A DNA stretch of 9,699 bases, from assembly GCA_937902945.1 (NCBI GenBank), contig CALEMD010000183.1, positions 1 to 9,699 on the forward strand. The letters are read 5' to 3'. A program made the position numbers and the translations under genes. The notes under the pieces are model-generated. The model ran no database searches and was not told where the DNA came from. It saw nothing but the letters and a program-made list of their open reading frames with translations. This document shows, in pieces, positions 1 to 5,223 of this stretch (its first letter is position 1; every line of letters begins with the position of its first letter). The stretch comes from an uncultured Erysipelotrichaceae bacterium. Lineage in GTDB: Bacteria; Bacillota_I; Bacilli_A; Erysipelotrichales; Erysipelotrichaceae.

Positions 1-2
1 GA

Positions 3-224
3 CTAACTTCCATTCAAGACCTATGTTACTGGAACTTAGTTTTGCAGTTGGCGATCCAGATGGTGGTGTTTGTAAATATTGATGAGGGTTTGCAGCAACT
101 TTATAATTGTTATCAATACATTTCGGAGATATTGATGAACAATGCAAAAAAAGTCAATCTATCAAAAATAAAAACGTTTGATGACTTCTATAAGAAGGTT
201 CTCAACACAGGAGTGAGTGAATGA
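3..224 (+). CDS. C-terminal fragment of an unidentified gene upstream of PTS EIIA (5' end outside window)
   Basis: This frame is open from the window edge and gives 73 residues before a TGA that overlaps the EIIA start codon as ATGA, the usual sign of translational coupling in an operon. The last 50 or so residues are soluble, helical and Lys/Asn-rich; I do not recognise a family. It lacks the hydrophobic ends expected of a PTS IIC or IID subunit. Two cautions apply. First, the neighbouring frame (2-82) also reads like real protein, ending in GDPDGGVCKY before a TGA, so a frameshift near 62-82 is possible. Second, an internal ATG at 135 has a GGAG six bases upstream and could start a 29-aa product. 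The call as a real coding end is moderate; the function is unknown. Confidence 0.45.
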   Translation, partial: LTSIQDLCYWNLVLQLAIQMVVFVNIDEGLQQLYNCYQYISEILMNNAKKVNLSKIKTFDDFYKKVLNTGVSE

Positions 225-613
225 AAATATATATTGCCGGACACGGAACTTATGGCGAATCAGTATACAGCACGCTGAAATTTTTTAAAGAAGATATTCA
301 AAATATTGACATTCTGCGTTTTAGCAATTCATATGAATCTGAAATGGAAGAATATATTAAGAACAATTCAAATGACCAACTGATTGTGATAACAGATCTT
401 TTAGGAGGCAGTGTAAATGCATGTGCAATGAAACTGCTGCAGAAGTATGATTTTGAGTTATATACAGGCGTAAACATCAGTTTCCTATTGGAAATTTTGT
501 TCAGAGACAGCATTTCAAAAGATGATATGAATGAAATATTTACAGAATCAAAAAAGCAAACTATATATATGAATGATTACTTAAGAAGGTTTAAAGATGA
601 TAAAACTGATTAG
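221..613 (+). CDS. PTS mannose/fructose/sorbose-family EIIA component
   Basis: This is a cytosolic phosphocarrier of the mannose-type PTS. It takes phosphate from HPr on a histidine and passes it to EIIB for sugar phosphorylation during uptake. The N-terminus MKIYIAGHGTYGES matches the EIIA-Man beta1 and active-site loop, with His8 in the place of the phosphorylated histidine of ManX. A second conserved loop, ITDLLGGSVNA, sits at about residues 57-67. The length of 130 aa fits a stand-alone EIIA domain. The start follows AGGAG by a normal spacing and overlaps the preceding stop. The 3' end overlaps EIIB by 17 nt, so the two are co-translated. The sugar cannot be read from the sequence. Confidence 0.9.
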   Translation: MKIYIAGHGTYGESVYSTLKFFKEDIQNIDILRFSNSYESEMEEYIKNNSNDQLIVITDLLGGSVNACAMKLLQKYDFELYTGVNISFLLEILFRDSISKDDMNEIFTESKKQTIYMNDYLRRFKDDKTD

Positions 614-1082
614 TGTGGATGATAGATTGCTTCATGGACAGATAGCATTCTTTTGGGCAGAGTATCTTAATCTGGACAAAATTATTGTTATTAATAATGA
701 GGCGGCAAATGATGAGTTTACTAAAGTAATCTTGGGATACGCAAAACCTAAGGGCGTACATCTAAGCGTTATTGAAATGGATAACGCTCCTGAAATGATT
801 GCTTCTGAAGAAAAAGCAGAGGGCAGTACGCTGATCATTGTGGGCAATCTTTTTGATGCAAATCAACTTGTTCATAGATTCAACGAATTTAAGAGAATCA
901 ACATATGCGGTTTGAGAGAAAGACCGAATTGTAAGGTTCTTAATGAAAGAACTGCACTGAGTTCGGAAGATATTTCAATTATGACGAAATTGATCGATGA
1001 AGGTATAGATATAACAGCGCGACCTTCACCTCAGGATAAAGAAATGGTGTTAACAACAAAAGTTTTAAACAATCTACTCTAG
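597..1082 (+). CDS. PTS mannose/fructose/sorbose-family EIIB component
   Basis: This cytosolic EIIB accepts phosphate from EIIA and donates it to the incoming sugar at the IIC/IID membrane complex. The signature VDDRLLHGQIA near the N-terminus holds the phosphorylatable His13 that defines the family. The length of 161 aa is typical of a stand-alone mannose-family IIB. Further family-like segments include a Rossmann-like core (IIVINNEAAND) and the C-terminal part with ITARPSPQDK. AAGAAGG lies just upstream of the chosen ATG, inside the end of EIIA. The usual partners IIC and IID do not follow; only decayed sequence and a tRNA lie downstream. The operon therefore ends here, or its distal part has been lost. 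Confidence 0.92.
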   Translation: MIKLISVDDRLLHGQIAFFWAEYLNLDKIIVINNEAANDEFTKVILGYAKPKGVHLSVIEMDNAPEMIASEEKAEGSTLIIVGNLFDANQLVHRFNEFKRINICGLRERPNCKVLNERTALSSEDISIMTKLIDEGIDITARPSPQDKEMVLTTKVLNNLL

Positions 1083-1210
1083 CAAATGAAAAATTTATTG
1101 TTGCATTTTATAGAAGAATACAGAGAATGAAAGATATTGTCACGTCAGAACTTGCTTATTTTATGAAGATCGATGGCATATCGGCCAATGAATACTGGGC
1201 TATCCTTTGA
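1040..1210 (+). pseudogene. Possible gene remnant: protein-like open frame without a proper start
   Basis: A frame open from 1040 to the TGA at 1208-1210 begins to look like protein just past the EIIB stop, with segments such as ANEKFIVAFYRRIQRMK and SELAYFMKIDGISANEYW. It has a balanced, amphipathic composition unlike random AT-rich DNA. There is no good start: the ATG at 1127 gives only 27 residues and has no convincing ribosome site. I do not recognise the family. The best reading is the 3' relic of a deleted or rearranged gene, perhaps from loss of the rest of the PTS operon. A chance open frame is not excluded. Confidence 0.25.
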
Positions 1211-1411
1211 AGTCGGGTACAATGTTGTTGCAAGCTAAGTTAAGGCACTCTCATTGTAGACAATGGTTTTTCAACATATTCTTTTTCAATTGTGAACAGC
1301 AATTCCCAAATGATTCTTCGAATGATATTCAAATTGGGTGAATATTTTCACTACAAAACCGTCAAAATCCGGTTGCATTGAGTATTGCAAAATGCTATAT
1401 TATTAAAGCAC
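1083..1411. other. AT-rich gap between the PTS genes and tRNA-Asn
   Basis: This stretch of about 330 bases has no convincing gene. It holds the tail of the remnant frame ending at 1210, a possible 30-aa minus-strand ORF (1378 down to 1286) and, at its right end, the tRNA promoter. No clear hairpin with a T-run was found directly after EIIB, so the end of PTS transcription is not marked. No terminal inverted repeats or integrase gene were seen. Confidence 0.5.
1373..1401 (+). promoter_or_regulatory. Sigma-70-type promoter of tRNA-Asn
   Basis: A -35 box TTGCAT (1373-1378) and a -10 box TATATT (1396-1401) are separated by exactly 17 bases. The expected start point, about 7 bases further on, falls 3-5 bases before the mature tRNA 5' end, as is common for tRNA genes in this phylum. 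Confidence 0.75.
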
Positions 1412-1487
1412 GCCTTAATAGCTCAGTCGGCAGAGCGAGCGGCTGTTAACCGCTAGGTCACAGGTTCGAGCCCTGTTTAAGGCGCCA
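1412..1487 (+). tRNA. tRNA-Asn (anticodon GTT)
   Basis: This is a complete 76-nt cloverleaf. The acceptor stem GCCTTAA pairs fully with TTAAGGC, followed by discriminator G and an encoded CCA. The D arm contains TAGCTCAGTCGG. The anticodon stem AGCGG/CCGCT encloses the loop CTGTTAA with anticodon GTT, reading AAC/AAT (Asn). The T arm has the standard GGTTCGAGCC core. It has its own promoter upstream and terminator downstream, so it is an independent single-gene unit. tRNA genes are frequent integration sites, but no second copy of its 3' end was seen in the window. Confidence 0.97.
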
Positions 1488-1498
1488 TTGTTGATAAG

Positions 1499-1533
1499 AT
1501 ACAGAGTCCTGTGATGGGGCTCTGTATTTTTTT
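1499..1533 (+). terminator. Rho-independent terminator of tRNA-Asn
   Basis: An 11-bp stem (ATACAGAGTCC with GGGCTCTGTAT-side bases, one G-T wobble) closes a 7-nt loop. It is followed by an unbroken run of Ts (1527-1533) starting 12 bases after the tRNA CCA end. Confidence 0.9.
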
Positions 1534-1550
1534 CGCGCTGCAGATAATAG

Positions 1551-1588
1551 TTTAACACAATTTTAACAATGTATGAAAAAGTCTAACA
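1551..1588 (+). promoter_or_regulatory. Three TTTAACA-type direct repeats upstream of the K+ operon (putative regulator site)
   Basis: TTTAACA occurs at 1551-1557 and again at 1562-1568, and TCTAACA at 1582-1588. The starts are offset by 11 and 20 bases, close to one and two helical turns, so all three face the same side of the DNA. OmpR-family response regulators bind direct repeats with this kind of period, and such a regulator (KdpE-like) is encoded in the operon. A -10-like TATAAC follows at 1593-1598 with no good -35 at the right distance, as in activator-dependent promoters. The repeats are seen; their role is inferred. Confidence 0.4.
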
Positions 1589-1610
1589 GCATTATAACGG
1601 CTGTTTTTTT
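1585..1610 (+). terminator. Weak hairpin plus T-run in the leader
   Basis: AACAGC (1585-1590) pairs with GCTGTT (1600-1605) around a 9-nt loop, and a T-run continues to 1610. The 6-bp stem is weak. It could be a back-up terminator behind the tRNA or an attenuator-like element if transcription starts upstream. Confidence 0.3.
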
Positions 1611-1625
1611 AATATATGCATGAAA

Positions 1626-1631
1626 AGAGGG
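1626..1631 (+). promoter_or_regulatory. Ribosome binding site that selects the ATG at 1639
   Basis: AGAGGG ends only 1 base before the ATG at 1633 but 7 bases before the in-frame ATG at 1639. Normal spacing therefore favours 1639. Confidence 0.7.
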
Positions 1632-1638
1632 AATGGAT

Positions 1639-1965
1639 ATGGATGAAACATTGAACGATGTCATTGCTAAAGCGAGACATCTGATGGATCAGAGAGAGTA
1701 TAAACAATGTGAAATTCTTCTGAGAAAGGCAATGTCAGATTTTCTTGATGATGCTGTGCCGCATAATCTGATGGGTCTTCTGTATGAGAAAAAGAACGAT
1801 CATATAAAGGCAATGAAGCATTTCAGAGCGGAATGGGCATTGGGACCTTCCTATAAGCCCGCCCTGCAGAATCTGGATAACTTTGCAGATATGTTCTCAA
1901 ATAAGATATTCATATTTGGTGAAGAAGAGCTTGAAGATCCAAGTCTGAAGAAGAGAGGTTTATAG
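1639..1965 (+). CDS. TPR-like protein, first gene of the potassium operon
   Basis: This is a small soluble protein of 108 aa (110 if started at the ATG at 1633). It is predicted to be nearly all helical, with tetratricopeptide-like features. A first helix pair lies around residues 3-35 (ARHLMDQREYKQCEILLRKA). A second, better pair lies around 42-75 (NLMGLLYEKKNDHIKAMKHF), with the small/Ala positions and a proline near the end of the second helix. There is no signal peptide. TPR folds mediate protein contacts, so a role as an adaptor for the RCK/TrkH complex or for regulation is possible, but this is inferred only from its position. It ends 2 bases before the next gene's start and is clearly in the same operon. 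Confidence 0.8.
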   Translation: MDETLNDVIAKARHLMDQREYKQCEILLRKAMSDFLDDAVPHNLMGLLYEKKNDHIKAMKHFRAEWALGPSYKPALQNLDNFADMFSNKIFIFGEEELEDPSLKKRGL

Positions 1966-1967
1966 AT

Positions 1968-2372
1968 ATGTACATCATTATTGCTGGCTGTGGAAGACTG
2001 GGGAAGGAATTGGCTATGAACATGTCAAATGAAGGACATGATGTCGTAGTTATAGATGAGAATCAGAACCGACTGACAACACTGCCAGAAGGGTTCAATG
2101 GCATAACGGTGAATGGAATGCCATTTGATGAAGACGTACTAATGGAAGCAGGTATACAGAATTCGGATGCTGTGGCGGCGGTTACTGACGATGACAATAT
2201 CAACTTAATGACTTCAGAGATTGCAAGAAGTCTTTATCATGTCAGAAAAGTTCTGACCCGCATATCCGATTTTGAAAAGGTCTCAACATTTGAATCGCTG
2301 GGCTTCCATACGATCTGCCCTACTAGGGTTGCGGCATTGGAATCGGAATCATTTCTGGAAGGAAAGGAATAG
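1968..2372 (+). CDS. Short TrkA/KtrA-type RCK protein (N-terminal NAD-binding domain only)
   Basis: This is a cytosolic nucleotide-binding regulatory subunit of a K+ transporter. The Rossmann motif GCGRLG (G7, G9, G12) follows beta1, and the acidic Asp30 at the end of beta2 (VVVIDENQNRL) is in place to bind the adenosine ribose. The segment AVTDDDNINLMTSEIA around residues 70-86 matches the RCK_N helix used for dimer contacts. At 134 aa it stops where RCK_C would begin, so it is about half the length of a usual TrkA. Its stop is intact and its ribosome site (AGAGG) is good, so it looks like a genuine short gene, not a broken one. The next gene starts 2 bases later and encodes a full RCK protein, which suggests the two work as a pair. 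Confidence 0.9.
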   Translation: MYIIIAGCGRLGKELAMNMSNEGHDVVVIDENQNRLTTLPEGFNGITVNGMPFDEDVLMEAGIQNSDAVAAVTDDDNINLMTSEIARSLYHVRKVLTRISDFEKVSTFESLGFHTICPTRVAALESESFLEGKE

Positions 2373-2374
2373 CT

Positions 2375-3055
2375 ATGAAAATTGTTATGGCGGGATGTGG
2401 CAATATCGGCTACTATCTTGCGAAGACATTGGAAGAAAGAGGTTATAAACTCAGCGTCATTGAACAGAACAGAAATAGATGCATGCTTCTGGATACTCGG
2501 GTTTATGCGGATAGCAGAATTGAAGTAACCTGCGGAGATGCGACAAGTGAAGACACATTGAAAGATGCGGGTGCTGAGAATGCAGATGTGTTTATTGCGG
2601 TAACAGGACAGGACCAGAACAACCTTGTTGCCTGTCTGCTTGCCAAGAAACGCTTTCATGCTGGACGTATTGTAACTCGTGTAAACAATCCAAAGAACAT
2701 CAGAATATTTCAGGCAATCGGTGTAGATTCTATTATTTCATCCGCTTCTAGAATTGCAGATGTCATTGAGCAGGAACTGGGCTGGACAAACATTGATTCA
2801 ATTCTTGCAACAAAAACTGACAATGCAAGGATACGGCAGTTTATTGTTGATGCTGGTTCATCTGCGGCAGGCAAAGAAGTATCTAAACTGAAGTTTCCTT
2901 CCGGAAGCATAATGGTTGTTGCAGTGCGAGGCAGTCATGCGTATATCCCAAATGGTGCGTTTCATCTTGAAGCAGGAGATGAAGTAATGGTTATGGCTGC
3001 TCAAAAGGATTTTGAAGAAATTGAGAAACTCTTCTATTCGGAGGCTGAAAAATGA
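2375..3055 (+). CDS. trkA: TrkA/KtrA-family potassium uptake regulator (RCK_N + RCK_C)
   Basis: This cytosolic gating subunit binds NAD(H) or ATP/ADP and controls the TrkH pore. Residues 1 to about 118 are RCK_N: the GCGNIG motif (G7, G9, G12), Glu30 at the end of beta2, and TGQDQNNLVACLLAKK. Residues of about 140-224 are RCK_C, with a typical start (IRQFIVDAGSSAAGKEV) and the late strand GAFHLEAGDEVMVMA. The length of 226 aa fits a one-unit KtrA/TrkA of Gram-positives. The ribosome site is AAGGA inside the end of the preceding gene. Its stop overlaps the start of a 35-aa membrane peptide, and trkH follows. The second RCK in tandem, from the preceding gene, recalls the two-RCK E. coli TrkA split into two polypeptides. 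Confidence 0.93.
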   Translation: MKIVMAGCGNIGYYLAKTLEERGYKLSVIEQNRNRCMLLDTRVYADSRIEVTCGDATSEDTLKDAGAENADVFIAVTGQDQNNLVACLLAKKRFHAGRIVTRVNNPKNIRIFQAIGVDSIISSASRIADVIEQELGWTNIDSILATKTDNARIRQFIVDAGSSAAGKEVSKLKFPSGSIMVVAVRGSHAYIPNGAFHLEAGDEVMVMAAQKDFEEIEKLFYSEAEK

Positions 3056-3159
3056 ATAAAAGTGTAAGAGGAATTATAAAGGGTGTTGTGATTGAATTGA
3101 TTTATTCAACTTGTATTCTGGCAGTAGGCCTTATTATCGCTGCAGGATTTATTAGATAG
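3052..3159 (+). CDS. 35-aa single-span membrane peptide between trkA and trkH
   Basis: This small gene overlaps the trkA stop as ATGA, has an excellent GGAGG seven bases before its ATG, and ends nine bases before trkH. The product starts MNKSVRGIIKG with three basic residues, followed by about 22 uninterrupted hydrophobic or small residues (from VVIELIYSTCILAVG onward) and a final Arg. This predicts one membrane helix with the N-terminus inside. The family is not recognised. Its position and size recall small accessory subunits of K+ transporters such as KdpF, but I see no sequence match. A role in stabilising or tuning TrkH is inferred from context. The tight coupling on both sides argues strongly that it is translated. 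Confidence 0.75.
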   Translation: MNKSVRGIIKGVVIELIYSTCILAVGLIIAAGFIR

Positions 3160-3168
3160 AGGTGCAGT

Positions 3169-4674
3169 ATGACTCTGGATTCCAAAAAGAGATTTCTTTC
3201 TATTCTCTATTACATAGGAATTGTACTTCTGGTATTGGCAGGATGTGAACTGATTCCGTTAATTACTTCACTGGTCGCAGGTGAAATGCGTTTTGTGATC
3301 ATTTTTATAATATCTGCTTCATTGATGACAGCCGCCGCAGCGATGTTTATGCTTGCAGGTGCGAAGTATAAAGGCTCATCATTGTGCAGCGGAGATGGCA
3401 TGATCATTGCGTCTGGTTCATGGCTGCTTGGGACACTGCTGTGTGCGTTTCCATATTATCTGTCAGGCAATTATCTCTCATATCTTGACTGCTGCTTTGA
3501 TGTGATGAGCGGATTGACAACAACCGGCATCACGATGATTCAAGACATGGATCATCTGTCAGTGGGTTTGAACATGTGGCGATTCATACTTACCTATATC
3601 GGCGGGCAGGGAATGGTAGTGCTGGCGCTGACATTTCTAACGAAGAACACAAGCAGCACATACAAAATGTATGTTGGCGAAGCTAAAGATGAACATCTGC
3701 GGCCGGGAGCTGTTTCAACTGCACGGGAGATCTGGAAGATATCTCTTCTGTATCTAGTGATCGGATGGGCCGTAATGGCTGCTGCTGGCCTGCTGGCAGG
3801 ATTGCCAATAGAGAAGGCACTTCTTGATGGCATATGGATTTTCATGTCTGGCTGGAGCACAGGAGGCTTTGCGCCATATTCACAGAACATTCTTTACTAC
3901 CACAGTATTTACTATGAACTCGCTACTGTGATCTTCTTTACCATCGGCTCATTCAACTTTGCATTGCATTATGCAGTGCTGCATGGCAGAAAAAAAGAGC
4001 TGCGCAGGAACATTGAGATTATCTCGTTCACGGTAACGGTAACGGTGACATTTCTGCTGGCCGCATATGGACTGATGCGAGCAGGCATCTATCCGGATAT
4101 TGTATCTATGTTCAGAAAGGGCTTCTATCAATTGATATCCGGACATACAACAACAGGCTTTATGACTCTGTATGCAAGACAGTTCTATTATGAATGGGGA
4201 GATATTGCACTGCTGGCAATGATACTGGCAATGCTGTTCGGGGGCAGTGCGTGCTCAACAGCCGGCGGCTTTAAGGGTATGCGGATAGGTATAATCTTCA
4301 CTTCTATAAAGGCACAGCTGAATCAGTACATACTGCCTTCTTCCAGGCTGAGCATTCCTCGCATCCAGCATATAAAAGACATAGTACTCAGCGATGAACT
4401 GGTGAAGAGTGCTTTTACAATTGTTGTACTTTATCTGATCACGTTCCTAATCGGGACAGTGGCAGGTCTCAGCGCCAGTGCATCCATGGCAGAAGCGGCT
4501 TTTGAATCAGCATCTGCAACAGGCAATGTCGGATTGTCGATTGGAGTTGCAGTGCCTGCGGCCCCTGCATATCTGAAAATTATCTATATTGTAATTATGT
4601 GGATGGCCCGTCTGGAATTCATTTCGGTTCTGACTTTAATCGCGAAGATGTTTAGGAGGTTTGCTAAACAATGA
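3169..4674 (+). CDS. trkH: TrkH/KtrB-family potassium transporter, membrane subunit
   Basis: This is an integral membrane K+ uptake channel-transporter of the SKT superfamily. All four pore loops are visible with their filter glycines: LTTTGIT (Gly120), GWSTGGFAPY (Gly232), GHTTTGF (Gly330) and SATGNVGLS (Gly452). The segment GGSACSTAGGFKGMR before the third-to-fourth unit linker is the classic TrkH signature. The length of 501 aa and the many hydrophobic spans fit the family. The start follows AGAGGTG at good spacing. It directly follows two RCK genes and the 35-aa membrane peptide, so a TrkAH-type complex is very likely. The 3' end overlaps the next gene by 4 nt. A short in-frame hexanucleotide repeat (4030-4047) encodes alternating Val-Thr in a membrane span. 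Confidence 0.97.
   Translation: MTLDSKKRFLSILYYIGIVLLVLAGCELIPLITSLVAGEMRFVIIFIISASLMTAAAAMFMLAGAKYKGSSLCSGDGMIIASGSWLLGTLLCAFPYYLSGNYLSYLDCCFDVMSGLTTTGITMIQDMDHLSVGLNMWRFILTYIGGQGMVVLALTFLTKNTSSTYKMYVGEAKDEHLRPGAVSTAREIWKISLLYLVIGWAVMAAAGLLAGLPIEKALLDGIWIFMSGWSTGGFAPYSQNILYYHSIYYELATVIFFTIGSFNFALHYAVLHGRKKELRRNIEIISFTVTVTVTFLLAAYGLMRAGIYPDIVSMFRKGFYQLISGHTTTGFMTLYARQFYYEWGDIALLAMILAMLFGGSACSTAGGFKGMRIGIIFTSIKAQLNQYILPSSRLSIPRIQHIKDIVLSDELVKSAFTIVVLYLITFLIGTVAGLSASASMAEAAFESASATGNVGLSIGVAVPAAPAYLKIIYIVIMWMARLEFISVLTLIAKMFRRFAKQ
4030..4047 (+). repeat. Triple hexanucleotide tandem repeat inside trkH
   Basis: ACGGTA, ACGGTA and ACGGTG stand head to tail and encode part of a Thr-Val alternation. 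Gain or loss of a unit would keep the frame and add or remove two membrane residues. Confidence 0.6.
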
Positions 4675-5213
4675 AAACAATATTTAAGATTGCAATGCTT
4701 TCGAGTCTGCTTATTGGGGCATATGGATATTCTGAAGCTGATGTATCTGCACAGCCGACAGACAGCTATGTGACGTTATCAGAATTAATTGAGAACGCTG
4801 AAGAATATGATGGGAAAACGATACTATTCAAAGGAGAGGCAATTGGTGATCCTCTGAAGCGAGGCGATCATACCTGGGTAAATGTCAGTGATGGCAATAA
4901 CAGTGCAGTCGGTGTTTATAGGACATCTTCTCAAGCATCTGAAATCAGCACATATGGGGCTTACGAAAATAAAGGGGATATTCTCGTTATAACGGGTACG
5001 TTTCATGAGGCTTGTTTTGAACATGGCGGTGATTTAGATATCCATGCTGACAGTGTGCAGATTGACAAAGCTGGATATAGAATGGCAGATCCCTGGTCCT
5101 ATAAACAGTTGATGGCAGCACTGTTTCTAGCGGCTGCGGCTGGATCATTGCTGGTTTTTGCGTTGTATAGTGTACGATGCTATAATTCTGAAAAGTCTGG
5201 AAAGGACGCGTAA
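4671..5213 (+). CDS. Membrane-anchored OB-fold-like surface protein of the K+ operon
   Basis: A 180-aa exported protein. Residues 1-28 form a signal peptide or signal anchor (MKTIFKIAMLSSLLIGAYGY, then an Ala-rich cleavage region). Residues of about 33-135 form a beta-rich domain resembling the OB-fold proteins often called hydrolase or DNA-binding protein by automatic annotation: TLSELIENAEEYDGKTILFKG, RGDHTWVNVSDG, GDILVITGTFHEACFEHGG. A conspicuous Cys115/His118/Asp121/His125 cluster (CFEHGGDLDIH) could bind a metal, which is an inference. One membrane helix (about 146-168) and a short basic tail anchor it, placing the OB domain outside. It overlaps trkH by 4 nt behind AGGAGGT and precedes the kinase, so it may be an accessory or sensory partner of TrkH or KdpD. 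Exported location argues against DNA binding. Confidence 0.8.
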   Translation: MKTIFKIAMLSSLLIGAYGYSEADVSAQPTDSYVTLSELIENAEEYDGKTILFKGEAIGDPLKRGDHTWVNVSDGNNSAVGVYRTSSQASEISTYGAYENKGDILVITGTFHEACFEHGGDLDIHADSVQIDKAGYRMADPWSYKQLMAALFLAAAAGSLLVFALYSVRCYNSEKSGKDA

Positions 5214-5223
5214 CTGCTGAAAT

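Noticed and set aside
1412..1487. tRNA-Asn as an attachment site of an integrated element
   Set aside because: No integrase gene and no second copy of the tRNA 3' end were found in the window.
1534..1638. Riboswitch (such as the c-di-AMP ydaO type) before the K+ operon
   Set aside because: The leader is only about 100 bases, and I could find neither the conserved core nor a multi-helix fold; only a weak hairpin and direct repeats are present.
2237..2659. 140-aa minus-strand open frame over the two RCK genes
   Set aside because: It lies antisense to two clear RCK genes and shows no domain or ribosome site; it is a shadow frame.
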